Translations under genes and position numbers: made by a program
NCBI GenBank assembly: GCA_027014155.1
Contig: JALWEG010000066.1
Span: 1-38,538, forward strand
Reading direction: 5' to 3'
DNA length: 38,538 bases
Origin: Aquificaceae bacterium
GTDB taxonomy: Bacteria > Aquificota > Aquificia > Aquificales > Aquificaceae
Part shown: positions 15,913 through 23,487 of the stretch, piece by piece
Layout of the letters: each line of letters starts with the position of its first letter
How positions within the stretch are numbered: the stretch's first letter is position 1
The notes under the pieces: model-generated
Seen by the model: the letters and a program-made list of their open reading frames with translations, nothing else
What the model was told of the DNA's origin: nothing
Databases searched by the model: none

Positions 15913-16986
15913 ATGAGACTTTTCAGCCTCTACTCCCTCTTGGGGGTCCTGAGACTCTTCCTGCTGATAAACGCCGTGGTCATATCCATATCGTTGATGT
16001 ACTCGGTGATAGACTTTCTCCTCAGCTTTAAAGTAAAGAGTTTTTCCTTAGCTCTCAGATACGGCTTCTTCGTAGCCTCTATAAGCTTCTATACCCTAAG
16101 TCCCTTAGCTTTAGCCCTGAGCGTGATTATCTTCCTCAGAAGGTTGGTGCAGAGAAAGTTAGACCTCGTATTCTACACGGCCGGTATGTCGCCTCTCAGA
16201 TTCGCCGCGGTTCCGGTGATTCTATCTATTGCGCTCTCATGCGTAAATCTCGCTCTCAGCGATAGCTTCTACCCGTGGCTGGTCAAGAACGTGTGGACCA
16301 TAGAGAAGAGCTACAAGAAGAAGCAAGAGGTAGGCGTTCTGATAAGGGACTTCTGGTTCATAAAGGAGGAAGAAGGCTCGGCTCTTTACACCTACATAGG
16401 AAGCTTAGATGTAGGTAGCGGCAGGTTTTCCAACCTGTTTCTGCTACAGACCGACGGGGAGCAGGAAATTCAAAAGGTGGTAAGGTGTGAGATAGGGGTG
16501 TGGAGAGAGAACAGGATAGAGGTTCTCTCCGGAACGGAGTACGACTTCCTGCGGGGAAGGTTTAAGGAGGGGATTCACGGAGAGACCATAAAAGTCCCAA
16601 TACACATAAGGGACGTGTCGCTCTTTGCAGAAAAGGTAGAGCATGTGTCCATGTCCGCTCTCGTGCACCTTTACCTCTTGGGTTCAAGGGTAGGCTTTGA
16701 CACAAACCCCTATTTGGGAGAGATTCTTTACAGGGTAGGTATGTCCCTCTTTGCCTTCTTCCTTATGGTGCCGGTCGTTCGCTCTGTTCTGGGCAGGAGA
16801 AGTTTAAGGGCCGGCGTTATGGCCTTCCTGGGCAACTCTACCGCTCTCTGGCTGATGGTGTCGCTACTGGACGTCCTCCCCTCAAAGGTGGGAGTGTCCC
16901 CCAAGCCGGTGGTTGTCCTCTACCTTCTGTACTTTCTATACACACTAAAAGGCGTTCACTATCTCCACAAAGGATTCAGGTTTTAG
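15913..16986 (+). CDS. LptF/LptG-family (YjgP/YjgQ) lipopolysaccharide export permease
   Basis: A 357-residue inner-membrane protein with the LptF/G layout: about three helices in the N-terminal third (RLFLLINAVVISISLMYS; FFVASISFYTLSPLALALSV; a third around residues 95-112), a periplasmic beta-jellyroll-like middle (about 120-260) and three C-terminal helices. The segment LVQRKLDLVFYTAGMSPLRF corresponds to the conserved coupling-helix region where LptB contacts the permease, with the typical Gly-Met/Val-Ser. In LPS exporters one LptF and one LptG pair with the ATPase LptB; no partner is in this window. The start has a -10-like hexamer immediately upstream and no Shine-Dalgarno. The 3' end overlaps convergent tpiA by 42 nt. 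Whether it is LptF or LptG cannot be told. Confidence 0.85.
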   Translation: MRLFSLYSLLGVLRLFLLINAVVISISLMYSVIDFLLSFKVKSFSLALRYGFFVASISFYTLSPLALALSVIIFLRRLVQRKLDLVFYTAGMSPLRFAAVPVILSIALSCVNLALSDSFYPWLVKNVWTIEKSYKKKQEVGVLIRDFWFIKEEEGSALYTYIGSLDVGSGRFSNLFLLQTDGEQEIQKVVRCEIGVWRENRIEVLSGTEYDFLRGRFKEGIHGETIKVPIHIRDVSLFAEKVEHVSMSALVHLYLLGSRVGFDTNPYLGEILYRVGMSLFAFFLMVPVVRSVLGRRSLRAGVMAFLGNSTALWLMVSLLDVLPSKVGVSPKPVVVLYLLYFLYTLKGVHYLHKGFRF

Positions 16987-17685
16987 ACTCGCTCCGCCCA
17001 CCAGGAAGCCGTTTATCTCTCTGTGCTTGGTGAAGTTCTGAGCGTTATCGGGCTTTACGCTGCCCCCGTAAAGGATTCTAAACCCGATTTCCCCTTCGGG
17101 ATTTACGGTTTTGAGCAGGTCCCTTATAAATCTGTGAACTGCCACGGCGTCTTGAGGCGTTGCGGGGACACCGGTCCCTATAGCCCAAACGGGTTCGTAG
17201 GCTATATCTATGTTGTCCGTGTATTCTTCTATACCCGATAAGGCAAGCCTTATCTGATTCTCTATGACCTTAAAGGTGATTCCGGCCTCTCTCTCTTCCA
17301 ATGTCTCGCCTACGCACAATATAGGCCTCAGGCCTTCCTCAAGGCAGGCCACAAGCTTCCTATTTATCATCTCATCGCTCTCACCGAAGAGGTGCCTGCG
17401 CTCCGAGTGTCCCACTATCACGTAAGAGCAGCCCAACTCCTTCAGAAACTTGAGGGAAATCTCTCCCGTAAAGGCTCCCTCCTTTTCGTAATGGCAGTTC
17501 TGGGCACCCAGCTTTATATCGGAACCGGCTAAAAGCTCATGGGCTACGCTCAGCGAGGTAAAGGGAGGACACAGAAGCACCTCTCTATCCTCTCCGGGCT
17601 GATAGATTTCCAGAAACCTCTTTATGTACTCCTCGGTCTCCTTGGGTGTCTTGTGCATCTTCCAGTTGGCAGCTATCAGGCTCAT
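16945..17685 (-). CDS. tpiA: Triosephosphate isomerase
   Basis: A 246-residue TIM-barrel enzyme interconverting dihydroxyacetone phosphate and glyceraldehyde-3-phosphate. It starts MSLIAANWKMHK, with the catalytic Asn-Lys pair in ANWKM. The catalytic His lies in VIVGHSERRHLFGE and the catalytic Glu in IAYEPVWAIGTG, and the phosphate-gripping ILYGGSVKPDNA is intact. The start is ATG 17685; the frame stays open further upstream to 17883, but that part overlaps mutL and does not match the family. TATAAT lies 9 nt before the ATG in a region shared with the divergent mutL. The 3' end overlaps the LptG-like gene by 42 nt, tail to tail. Confidence 0.97.
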   Translation of the reverse strand: MSLIAANWKMHKTPKETEEYIKRFLEIYQPGEDREVLLCPPFTSLSVAHELLAGSDIKLGAQNCHYEKEGAFTGEISLKFLKELGCSYVIVGHSERRHLFGESDEMINRKLVACLEEGLRPILCVGETLEEREAGITFKVIENQIRLALSGIEEYTDNIDIAYEPVWAIGTGVPATPQDAVAVHRFIRDLLKTVNPEGEIGFRILYGGSVKPDNAQNFTKHREINGFLVGGASLKPESFVEIVNAF

Positions 17686-17690
17686 AGTGC

Positions 17691-17702
17691 TTAAATTATA
17701 TC
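17691..17702. promoter_or_regulatory. Overlapping divergent -10 elements between tpiA and mutL
   Basis: The whole tpiA-mutL gap is 22 nt. It contains a perfect minus-strand TATAAT (17700 to 17695), 9 nt before the tpiA ATG, and plus-strand candidates TAAATT (17692-17697) and TATATC (17697-17702), 10 and 5 nt before the mutL ATG. Both mRNAs would have leaders of at most a few nucleotides. No Shine-Dalgarno on either side. Confidence 0.45.
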
Positions 17703-17707
17703 CGATT

Positions 17708-19003
17708 ATGTTCGTTAAGGTTCTTCCCCCAGAGGTGGTCAGCAAGATATCCGCCGGAGAGGTGGTAGAGAGTCCTACGGACGTGGTCAAGGAGTTGGTA
17801 GAAAACTCCCTTGACGCCAAGGCCACCGAGGTGGTGGTTGAGATATCAAAGGGTGGCAAGAGATACGTAAAGGTTAGAGACAACGGGACCGGGATACATC
17901 CTCAGGACATAGAGAAGGTCATTCTCCGCAACGCCACCAGTAAGCTGGAAGATGAAAAGCAGCTCTACGGTATAAGCTCTTACGGCTTTAGGGGAGAGGC
18001 TCTGTACGCCATATCCTCGGTCAGTCTTATGAGGCTCAAGTCCCGCTTTTTCCAGGAAGACACCGGCTACGAGCTGATATGCGAGGCGGGTAATGTAAGA
18101 GAGAAGAGGGAAGTGGGTATGTCCGTGGGAACGAGCGTTGAGGTACACGAGCTTTTCTTCAACATGCCCGCGAGAAGAAGGTTCCTAAGAAAAGCAGACA
18201 CGGAAAAGAGAGGTATAAAGAGGCTCCTCTTGAGCTACGCCTTGAGCAATCCCGGGGTCGGGTTCACCCTAATTTCCGAGGGTAGGGTGCTCCTTGAGCT
18301 GAAGTCCGAAGACTACGAGGAGAGAATCGGAAGCCTTTTCGGAGAAGGCTTTGAGCTTTTAGAAGGGGAGGAATCGGGAATAAGGGTGAGAGCCTATGTC
18401 CGCAGAAACGAGCAAAAGTCTGAGAGCTTTATCTTTGTAAACTCAAGGCCCGTGTTTAACAGAAACCTGAAAGAATTCATCAGGAAGCTCTTGGGCTACA
18501 AAACCTTGAGTATCCTTTATATAGAGATGCCTCCCTTTATGGTAGAGCAGAACGTCCACCCCAAAAAGCACGAGGTAAGGTTCGTCAAAGAGAGGAAGGT
18601 GCTGGAGGTAATCAGGAAAGCTCTGACGGAGAAAGGGGATAACCTGCTATACTCCGACTTCCTTTCCCAGGAGCCTCCCCGCTACGGAGAAGAGGTAGAG
18701 GTGGTGGGTCAGCTCATGGACGCGTTGGTGGTCGTTAGGATAGGAGAATACCTATACTTCTTTGACCAGCACCTTCTATCGGAGAGGATAAACTACGAGC
18801 GACTTCCACAAAGGGAAGAGGGTGCTCAGATAGCCTGCAGGAGTGCCATCAAGAAGGGCGAGCCGCTGGAAACCCATCAGATACTTGAGATGGTTAAAGA
18901 GTGGAGAAAGCTTCGGAACCCCCACGTCTGTCCCCACGGAAGACCCATATACTACAGGATACACATGAGTGAGATACTTTCTAAGATAGACAGGAACCTG
19001 TGA
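17708..19003 (+). CDS. mutL: DNA mismatch repair protein MutL, short endonuclease-type
   Basis: MutL couples MutS mismatch recognition to strand incision. The N-terminal GHKL ATPase is typical: GEVVESPTDVVKELVENSLDA, VRDNGTGI, TSKL and FRGEALYAISSVS. ATG 17708 is the natural start (MFVKVLPPEVVSKISAGEVV). At 431 residues it is much shorter than E. coli MutL (615). The C-terminal domain keeps the metal-dependent nicking-endonuclease signature DQHxxxExxxxE (D353, Q354, H355, E359, E364; the usual Ala is Leu), ACRSAIKKGEP, and CPHGRP from Cys408. This marks an endonuclease-proficient MutL as in organisms without MutH, with the linker reduced to almost nothing. It is divergent from tpiA with a 22-nt gap. 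Confidence 0.96.
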   Translation: MFVKVLPPEVVSKISAGEVVESPTDVVKELVENSLDAKATEVVVEISKGGKRYVKVRDNGTGIHPQDIEKVILRNATSKLEDEKQLYGISSYGFRGEALYAISSVSLMRLKSRFFQEDTGYELICEAGNVREKREVGMSVGTSVEVHELFFNMPARRRFLRKADTEKRGIKRLLLSYALSNPGVGFTLISEGRVLLELKSEDYEERIGSLFGEGFELLEGEESGIRVRAYVRRNEQKSESFIFVNSRPVFNRNLKEFIRKLLGYKTLSILYIEMPPFMVEQNVHPKKHEVRFVKERKVLEVIRKALTEKGDNLLYSDFLSQEPPRYGEEVEVVGQLMDALVVVRIGEYLYFFDQHLLSERINYERLPQREEGAQIACRSAIKKGEPLETHQILEMVKEWRKLRNPHVCPHGRPIYYRIHMSEILSKIDRNL

Positions 19004-19050
19004 GGGTAAAATTATATTTCTCTCAGAAGTGATTCCAAGGGAGTGGAAGA

Positions 19051-20352
19051 TTGGAGAATTTGGTGATACTGGGCGCCCAGTGGGGCGACGAGGGTAAAGG
19101 TAAGATAGTGGACCTGCTTTCGGAGCACTTTCCCGTCAGCGTTAGGTATCAGGGTGGTAGCAACGCCGGCCACACGGTCATAGTTAAAGACCGGAAGTTC
19201 GTACTTCACCTGCTACCCACGGGGATACTCCATGCAGATGTAGTCGGTGTAATAGCTCAAGGTATGGTTCTTGACCTTGAGGTTCTGGACTCGGAGATAG
19301 AAAGCCTCAGAGAGAAAGGCGTAGAGGTAAAGGACAGGTTGCTTATAAGCGATAGAACCCATCTGGTTCTCCCCTACCACAAACTCTTAGACAGGCTCTT
19401 TGAGAAGAAAGGGAGCATAGGGACGACCTTAAGAGGTATAGGACCCGCCTACATGTTCAAGCACGGCAGGAGGGGCATAAGGGTGTCCGACCTTGAGGAC
19501 GGGGAGCTGTTTAAGGAAAAGCTGAGGGACAACCTCTCTTTCGCAAAAGAGATATGCGAGAAGGTTTACCGTGAGTCCTTTGAACTTAACGCTGACAGCA
19601 TATACGAAAAGAGCATGCGGATTTATGAAAAGATAAGGCATGCGATAACCGACGTGTCCCGCTACCTAATGGACAGAGCTGAAGGTATACTCTTTGAAGG
19701 TGCTCAGGGCACACTACTGGACATAGATATGGGAACTTACCCCTTCGTGACCTCCTCCAATTCCTCGGCCCTTGGCCTGTCCAACGGCACCGGGCTCTCT
19801 CCCAAGTTCTTCAAAAATTCCTACTTCTTAGGCGTGGCCAAGGCCTACACCACGAGGGTCGGAGAGGGACCCTTCCCCACGGAACTGGAAGGTGAAGAGG
19901 GAGATAACCTCAGGGAATTGGGTGGAGAGTTCGGTTCCACCACCGGCAGACCAAGGAGGTGCGGCTGGTTAGACCTCGTGGCCCTGAAGTATTCCGTAGA
20001 GGTCAACGGCTTTGACGGCCTTATCATGACCAAGCTTGACGTGTTGGACGGCTTTGAGGAGGTAAAGGTCTGCGTAGCCTACGACATAGACGGAGAGAAG
20101 ACCACCTCATTCCCGGCCTCATTGGACAGGCTGAGCAGGGCCAAGCCGGTTTACGAGGTGCTAAAGGGGTGGAAGGACAGCACTAAGAGCTTAAAGAGCA
20201 AAGAGCGGCTGCCTAAGGGAGCGCTGGACTTTATAAGGTTCGTGGAGGACTACACCTCGCGGGAGGTGGTTATGCTGTCCACGGGTCCCAAGAGGGACGA
20301 ATACGCATGGCTTACAGAGATTCCCTTGAAGATAAGCTCAAGCTTTACGTAA
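19051..20352 (+). CDS. purA: Adenylosuccinate synthetase
   Basis: A 433-residue GTP-dependent enzyme making adenylosuccinate from IMP and aspartate in AMP synthesis. The start is TTG 19051 (MENLVILGAQWGDEGKGK) with AAGGGAG about 8 nt upstream. Motifs present are the GAQWGDEGKGKI P-loop-like segment, GGSNAGHT, GIGPAYMFKHGRRGIRV, FEGAQGTLLDIDMGTYPFVTSS, the FGSTTGRPRRCGWLD IMP-binding segment and TKLDVLDG. The upstream gap (19004-19050) holds TAAAAT (19007-19012) and TATATT (19013-19018) as possible -10 elements. The last 46 nt of the gene overlap the next coding frame, a long same-strand overlap. Confidence 0.96.
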   Translation: MENLVILGAQWGDEGKGKIVDLLSEHFPVSVRYQGGSNAGHTVIVKDRKFVLHLLPTGILHADVVGVIAQGMVLDLEVLDSEIESLREKGVEVKDRLLISDRTHLVLPYHKLLDRLFEKKGSIGTTLRGIGPAYMFKHGRRGIRVSDLEDGELFKEKLRDNLSFAKEICEKVYRESFELNADSIYEKSMRIYEKIRHAITDVSRYLMDRAEGILFEGAQGTLLDIDMGTYPFVTSSNSSALGLSNGTGLSPKFFKNSYFLGVAKAYTTRVGEGPFPTELEGEEGDNLRELGGEFGSTTGRPRRCGWLDLVALKYSVEVNGFDGLIMTKLDVLDGFEEVKVCVAYDIDGEKTTSFPASLDRLSRAKPVYEVLKGWKDSTKSLKSKERLPKGALDFIRFVEDYTSREVVMLSTGPKRDEYAWLTEIPLKISSSFT

Positions 20353-20756
20353 AGAGGGCGACCCATCTAAATAGAGCTTTTATATTCGTCGCATCGCTCT
20401 TTTACCTGATATGCCTTCTGAGCTACAGCTTCTTCAGCATGCCCGTAAGTCCCAAGCTGAGCCTGTACATGTACGCCTTTATAATCCTGTCCGGGGTCTT
20501 CGGCTACGGGGTTGCCTTCTTTGTAAAGAGAAAGATGTTTCCCGTAAACCCTCACAGAGACCCCTACTGGAGCTATACGGCAACCAGGAGGTACTTTTGG
20601 AGCTTCGTCGTGCTCAGCTTTCCCTTCTTTATGAGCTTTATCTTTTACATATTTGCTGGACATCTTTCCTCCCTGACTCTGGGTTTCATAATAACCGTGC
20701 TGGGGCTGGTGCTCTTCAGACCTGATGAAGGGGATTTAAGTGGTAGCACCCCTTAG
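20307..20756 (+). CDS. Small four-helix membrane protein of unknown function
   Basis: A 149-residue protein with a basic N-terminus (about 25 residues) and four predicted membrane helices: FIFVASLFYLICLLSYSFF, YMYAFIILSGVFGYGVAFFV, FVVLSFPFFMSFIFYIFAG and LTLGFIITVLGLVLF. A short aromatic loop between the second and third (NPHRDPYWSYTATRRYFW) is the most distinctive element. I do not recognise the family. The ATG at 20307 is 46 nt inside purA in another frame. A start further downstream would remove the basic N-terminus, but the next Met is inside the membrane part, so 20307 is kept. Co-transcription with purA is likely; no functional link can be inferred. Confidence 0.65.
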   Translation: MAYRDSLEDKLKLYVKRATHLNRAFIFVASLFYLICLLSYSFFSMPVSPKLSLYMYAFIILSGVFGYGVAFFVKRKMFPVNPHRDPYWSYTATRRYFWSFVVLSFPFFMSFIFYIFAGHLSSLTLGFIITVLGLVLFRPDEGDLSGSTP

Positions 20757-20814
20757 CGATGGCCATCAATTTAGCTCGTTAGAGAGAAACCCTTAACCTA
20801 TTCTGGAAGCTCGC

Positions 20815-21246
20815 TCACTTGGGTCTAACCTTTGAAGGTGGTGGCGGAACAGGTGGGAGCTTTCCTTTCCTTGAATCGGCCTTGATGTACTTGAGGCTCA
20901 CCCGCCTCTCTCTGCCTTTGGCCTGCAGGAGAACCTCGCCGCCTTCTATCTTTACTACTTTAAAGCCTTGCCAAAGGTCCCCTTCCTTTACAACCTTAAA
21001 CCGTCCGCTGACCTCCTCGTAAACGAGCAGATACCTCTTATCACCCTTCTTGATAAAGCCTCCCACCTTTATCTCGGTAGGGAAACGGACCTCTTGCCCT
21101 TTCTGAGGACTTGAACCGTTTGCAGCTTCGGACTTCTCGGGAATGTAAGTCCTATCTTTGGAAAAGGGATTGAATTTGAGAATCTCGTCAACCACACCGG
21201 AGAAGGATAAAGATGCCAAAGCAAGCCAGAGAAGCACCGGAGCCAT
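20815..21246 (-). CDS. Secreted PilP/GspC-like protein (putative pilus or secretion assembly)
   Basis: A 143-residue protein with an N-terminal signal sequence ([17 protein letters not shown]), a polar linker, then a small beta domain from about residue 55 to 125 (IKVGGFIKKGDKRYLLVYEE, FKVVKEGDLWQGFKVVKIEGGEVLLQAKGRERRVSL). That alternation, a strand, a GD turn, then an xVxxIxxxxVxLxxxGxxxxL pattern, is the homology-region fold shared by PilP of type IV pili and GspC of type II secretion. The tail is proline-rich (LPPVPPPPSKVRPK). The assignment rests on pattern only, but the divergent neighbour 14 nt away encodes a pseudopilin, which supports it. TATAAT lies 9 nt before its ATG. Confidence 0.6.
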   Translation of the reverse strand: MAPVLLWLALASLSFSGVVDEILKFNPFSKDRTYIPEKSEAANGSSPQKGQEVRFPTEIKVGGFIKKGDKRYLLVYEEVSGRFKVVKEGDLWQGFKVVKIEGGEVLLQAKGRERRVSLKYIKADSRKGKLPPVPPPPSKVRPK

Positions 21247-21248
21247 AG

Positions 21249-21261
21249 TAGGATAATTATA
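21249..21261. promoter_or_regulatory. Shared -10 region between the PilP-like gene (-) and the pseudopilin gene (+)
   Basis: The 14-nt gap holds the palindrome ATAATTAT. Read on the minus strand it gives TATAAT (21261 to 21256), 9 nt before the PilP-like ATG. On the plus strand TAGGAT (21249-21254) fits TANNNT, 6 nt before the pseudopilin ATG. Neither gene has room for a normal leader. Confidence 0.35.
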
Positions 21262-21743
21262 TGTCCTCCAGAGGATTTACACTCATGGAGCTTTTGATAG
21301 CCACCCTCTTGAGCCTTTTCGTAATCCTCATGTTGAGCTACGGATACCGTATCTCCTCGGAGGTTTTGCAAAAGGTTATGGTAAAGAAGAGGGAAAACTC
21401 CTTTGAGAAGCTGTGCACTCTGATGCAGGAGCAGCTCTTGGGCTACGAAGAGCTCAAGCTCCGCAAGGAGAGGGACAGAGTTGCACTATCTTACATAACG
21501 CCAAAAGCTCAAACTCTAAAGAGTCCCTATGCCAAAGTAGAGATAAGGGTTGAGAGAGGAGGAGTTTTTTATGTAGAAAAACCCCCTTACGGGGGTAAGG
21601 AGAAGTACAGAAGGGAGGTCTTAAAGGGCTGGATGTCCATAGACAAAGAGGGCAGGTTTCTGATTCTCTACTTTAAAGGGAAGAGGTGCTACGTGGAAAC
21701 GCTGCCAAGAACGAGGAGCAGAATCTTCTGGAAAGGTTGGTAG
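21261..21743 (+). CDS. Type II secretion / type IV pilus pseudopilin
   Basis: A 160-residue protein with a class III prepilin signal. A short basic leader MSSRG is followed by FTLMELLIATLLSLFVILML, so the prepilin peptidase would cut after Gly5. Glu at +5 of the mature form, needed for pilin assembly, is present. The hydrophobic helix covers about residues 6-25 and a globular C-terminal domain follows (VEIRVERGGVFYVEKPPYGGK, FLILYFKGKRCYVETLP). Size and a basic tail fit a GspJ/PilW-like minor pseudopilin. It is divergent from a PilP/GspC-like gene and is followed, with no gap, by a Wzt-like ATPase. The main secretion or pilus machinery is not in this window. Confidence 0.8.
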   Translation: MSSRGFTLMELLIATLLSLFVILMLSYGYRISSEVLQKVMVKKRENSFEKLCTLMQEQLLGYEELKLRKERDRVALSYITPKAQTLKSPYAKVEIRVERGGVFYVEKPPYGGKEKYRREVLKGWMSIDKEGRFLILYFKGKRCYVETLPRTRSRIFWKGW

Positions 21744-22898
21744 ATGCAGGAGGTCGTAAAGGTAAACGGGCTGAGCAAGGTTTACAAGGTCTATAAGAAA
21801 CCCTTAGACAGGCTCAAGGAGATAATCCTTAAAAGGGAGTATGCCACCAAAAAGGTGGCCCTTGACGGGGTGAGCTTCAGCATAGAGAGGGGAGAGGCCT
21901 TTGGGATAGTAGGGGAGAACGGCGCGGGCAAGAGCACGCTCCTGTCCATACTCGCCGGGATACTGCCCCCAACTTCCGGCAGCGTGGAGGTGAGAGGTAA
22001 GGTTTGTGGAATTTTAGAGCTGGGCGCGGGCTTTCACCCCGAGCTTACGGGTATAGAGAACATCTACAGCTACTCTACCCTCTACGGCCTTTCCAAGAGA
22101 GAGGTGGACCAGAACCTTGAGTTTATAAAGGAGTTCTCGGAGCTGGGAGATGCACTGCAGCAACCTATAAGAACCTACTCAACGGGAATGGTGGTAAGGC
22201 TGGCTTTCTCTACCATAATCTCCATAAATCCGGACGTGTTCATAATAGACGAAGCCCTCTCGGTGGGAGATTCCCACTTCCAGAACAAGAGCTTTAAGAG
22301 GATAATGGAGTTCATCGCCCAAGGCGGGACCGTAATCTTCACGACCCACAACCTCTATCAGATTACGGGTATATGCAAGAGGGCCATGTGGCTTAAAGAT
22401 GGACAAATTCAAGCCTTAGGCTCCTCAACGGAGGTAGTCAAGGAGTACGAGGACTACATGAGACAGAAAGACGTGAAGGAGGGAAGTCCGGGTTTTGATA
22501 GGGAAAGCTCAAAGGAGATTTACATATCCAGAATGGAGACTTCCCACAAGGTAATTGTCCCCGGAGAGGACTTTTACGTGGACTTCAGCGTTTACTCCCA
22601 GAAAGAGGCGGAGGTGGTCCTAACCTTGGCCTTCAGGAGAAATGATAACGAGTGGATAGCTTCCATGTCCTCAAGGGAGCTGGGCAAGGAGATAGTCCTG
22701 AAGAAGGGAGAGAACCGATTCAGATACGAGGTTCCCGGGTTCCCAATTCTTCACGGTTCTTACTTCGTCCATATATACCTGTTGAACGAAGAGGGGGTAA
22801 TAGCCTTAGACGAGAAGATACTCCCTCTGGAAGTGGTCAAGAGGAGCTTTATGGACTTCGGGGTCTTTAAGGTAAACGCGAACTTAAGGGCTCTATGA
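21744..22898 (+). CDS. Wzt-like ABC transporter ATP-binding protein for polysaccharide export
   Basis: A 384-residue ABC ATPase of the KpsT/Wzt group. Walker A is GENGAGKST, the signature is YSTGM (the degenerate form normal in Wzt/TagH), Walker B is VFIIDEALSVGD, and FTTHNLYQI supplies the switch His. About residues 245-384 form an extra beta-rich domain (ISRMETSHKVIVPGEDFYVDF, GSYFVHIYLLNEEG), matching the C-terminal carbohydrate-binding domain by which Wzt recognises the cap of the exported O-polysaccharide. The ATG directly follows the pseudopilin stop (TAGATG). A Wzm permease partner is missing here and must be elsewhere. Its 3' end overlaps convergent rdgB by 32 nt. Confidence 0.9.
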   Translation: MQEVVKVNGLSKVYKVYKKPLDRLKEIILKREYATKKVALDGVSFSIERGEAFGIVGENGAGKSTLLSILAGILPPTSGSVEVRGKVCGILELGAGFHPELTGIENIYSYSTLYGLSKREVDQNLEFIKEFSELGDALQQPIRTYSTGMVVRLAFSTIISINPDVFIIDEALSVGDSHFQNKSFKRIMEFIAQGGTVIFTTHNLYQITGICKRAMWLKDGQIQALGSSTEVVKEYEDYMRQKDVKEGSPGFDRESSKEIYISRMETSHKVIVPGEDFYVDFSVYSQKEAEVVLTLAFRRNDNEWIASMSSRELGKEIVLKKGENRFRYEVPGFPILHGSYFVHIYLLNEEGVIALDEKILPLEVVKRSFMDFGVFKVNANLRAL

Positions 22899-23487
22899 GG
22901 CTTGCGAGCCTTCTTAGTGCCCTTCCTCTGTGGGAGAGCTTATCCTTTTCCTCAGGTTCAAGTTCGGCCATACTTCTATCCATACCTGACGGTTTAAAGA
23001 TAGGGTCGTAGCCAAAGCCCTTCTCTCCCCTCTTTTCTTTGAGTATCTCTCCCTCGCACTCACCCTGAGCCATCAGGCCTTTATCTTCCCAGTAAAGAAC
23101 CACAAAGGCCACGAACTTTGCTCGCCTGTTTTCCTCGCCTTCCATCAACCTGAGCACCTTTCTGATGTTGGCTTCGGACTCTGTAGGTTCAGGGCTCTCT
23201 CTGCCTCCAATCTCCAAGCTGTAAAAGCGGCTGGAGTAAACGCCGGGGTAGCCTCCGAGAGCCTCTATCACCAGACCCGAATCGTCGGCCAGCGAGGGCA
23301 GTCCGAACTCCTCGTAATAGGCTTTTGCCTTCAGATAAGCGTTTTCAAGGAACGTTTCCCCGGTCTCTTCCACCTCAAGCTTGTGGGGTGGCTTAACCAC
23401 CTCAAAACCCAAGGGAGCAAGTATTCTGACAATTTCCTTCAGCTTGCCCTTGTTGGTGGTAGCCACCAAGAGTTTCACTTTTTCCAT
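22867..23487 (-). CDS. rdgB: XTP/dITP pyrophosphatase (RdgB/HAM1)
   Basis: A 206-residue house-cleaning enzyme that hydrolyses deaminated purine triphosphates (dITP, XTP) to monophosphates. The family signature is clear: LLVATTNKGKLKEI at the N-terminus, TFLENAYLKAKAYYEEFGLPSLADDSGLVIEALGGYPGVYSSRF in the middle, GEILKEKRGEKGFGYDPIF and a C-terminal LSHRGRAL. It is the last gene of a three-gene minus-strand operon, overlapping the NYN nuclease gene by 13 nt. Its 3' end overlaps the convergent Wzt-like gene by 32 nt. Confidence 0.95.
   Translation of the reverse strand: MEKVKLLVATTNKGKLKEIVRILAPLGFEVVKPPHKLEVEETGETFLENAYLKAKAYYEEFGLPSLADDSGLVIEALGGYPGVYSSRFYSLEIGGRESPEPTESEANIRKVLRLMEGEENRRAKFVAFVVLYWEDKGLMAQGECEGEILKEKRGEKGFGYDPIFKPSGMDRSMAELEPEEKDKLSHRGRALRRLASLIEPLSSRLP

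Noticed and set aside
17686-17883. N-terminal extension of TpiA
   Set aside because: The frame is open but overlaps mutL and does not match the TIM-barrel start; ATG 17685 gives the standard MSLIAANWKM beginning.
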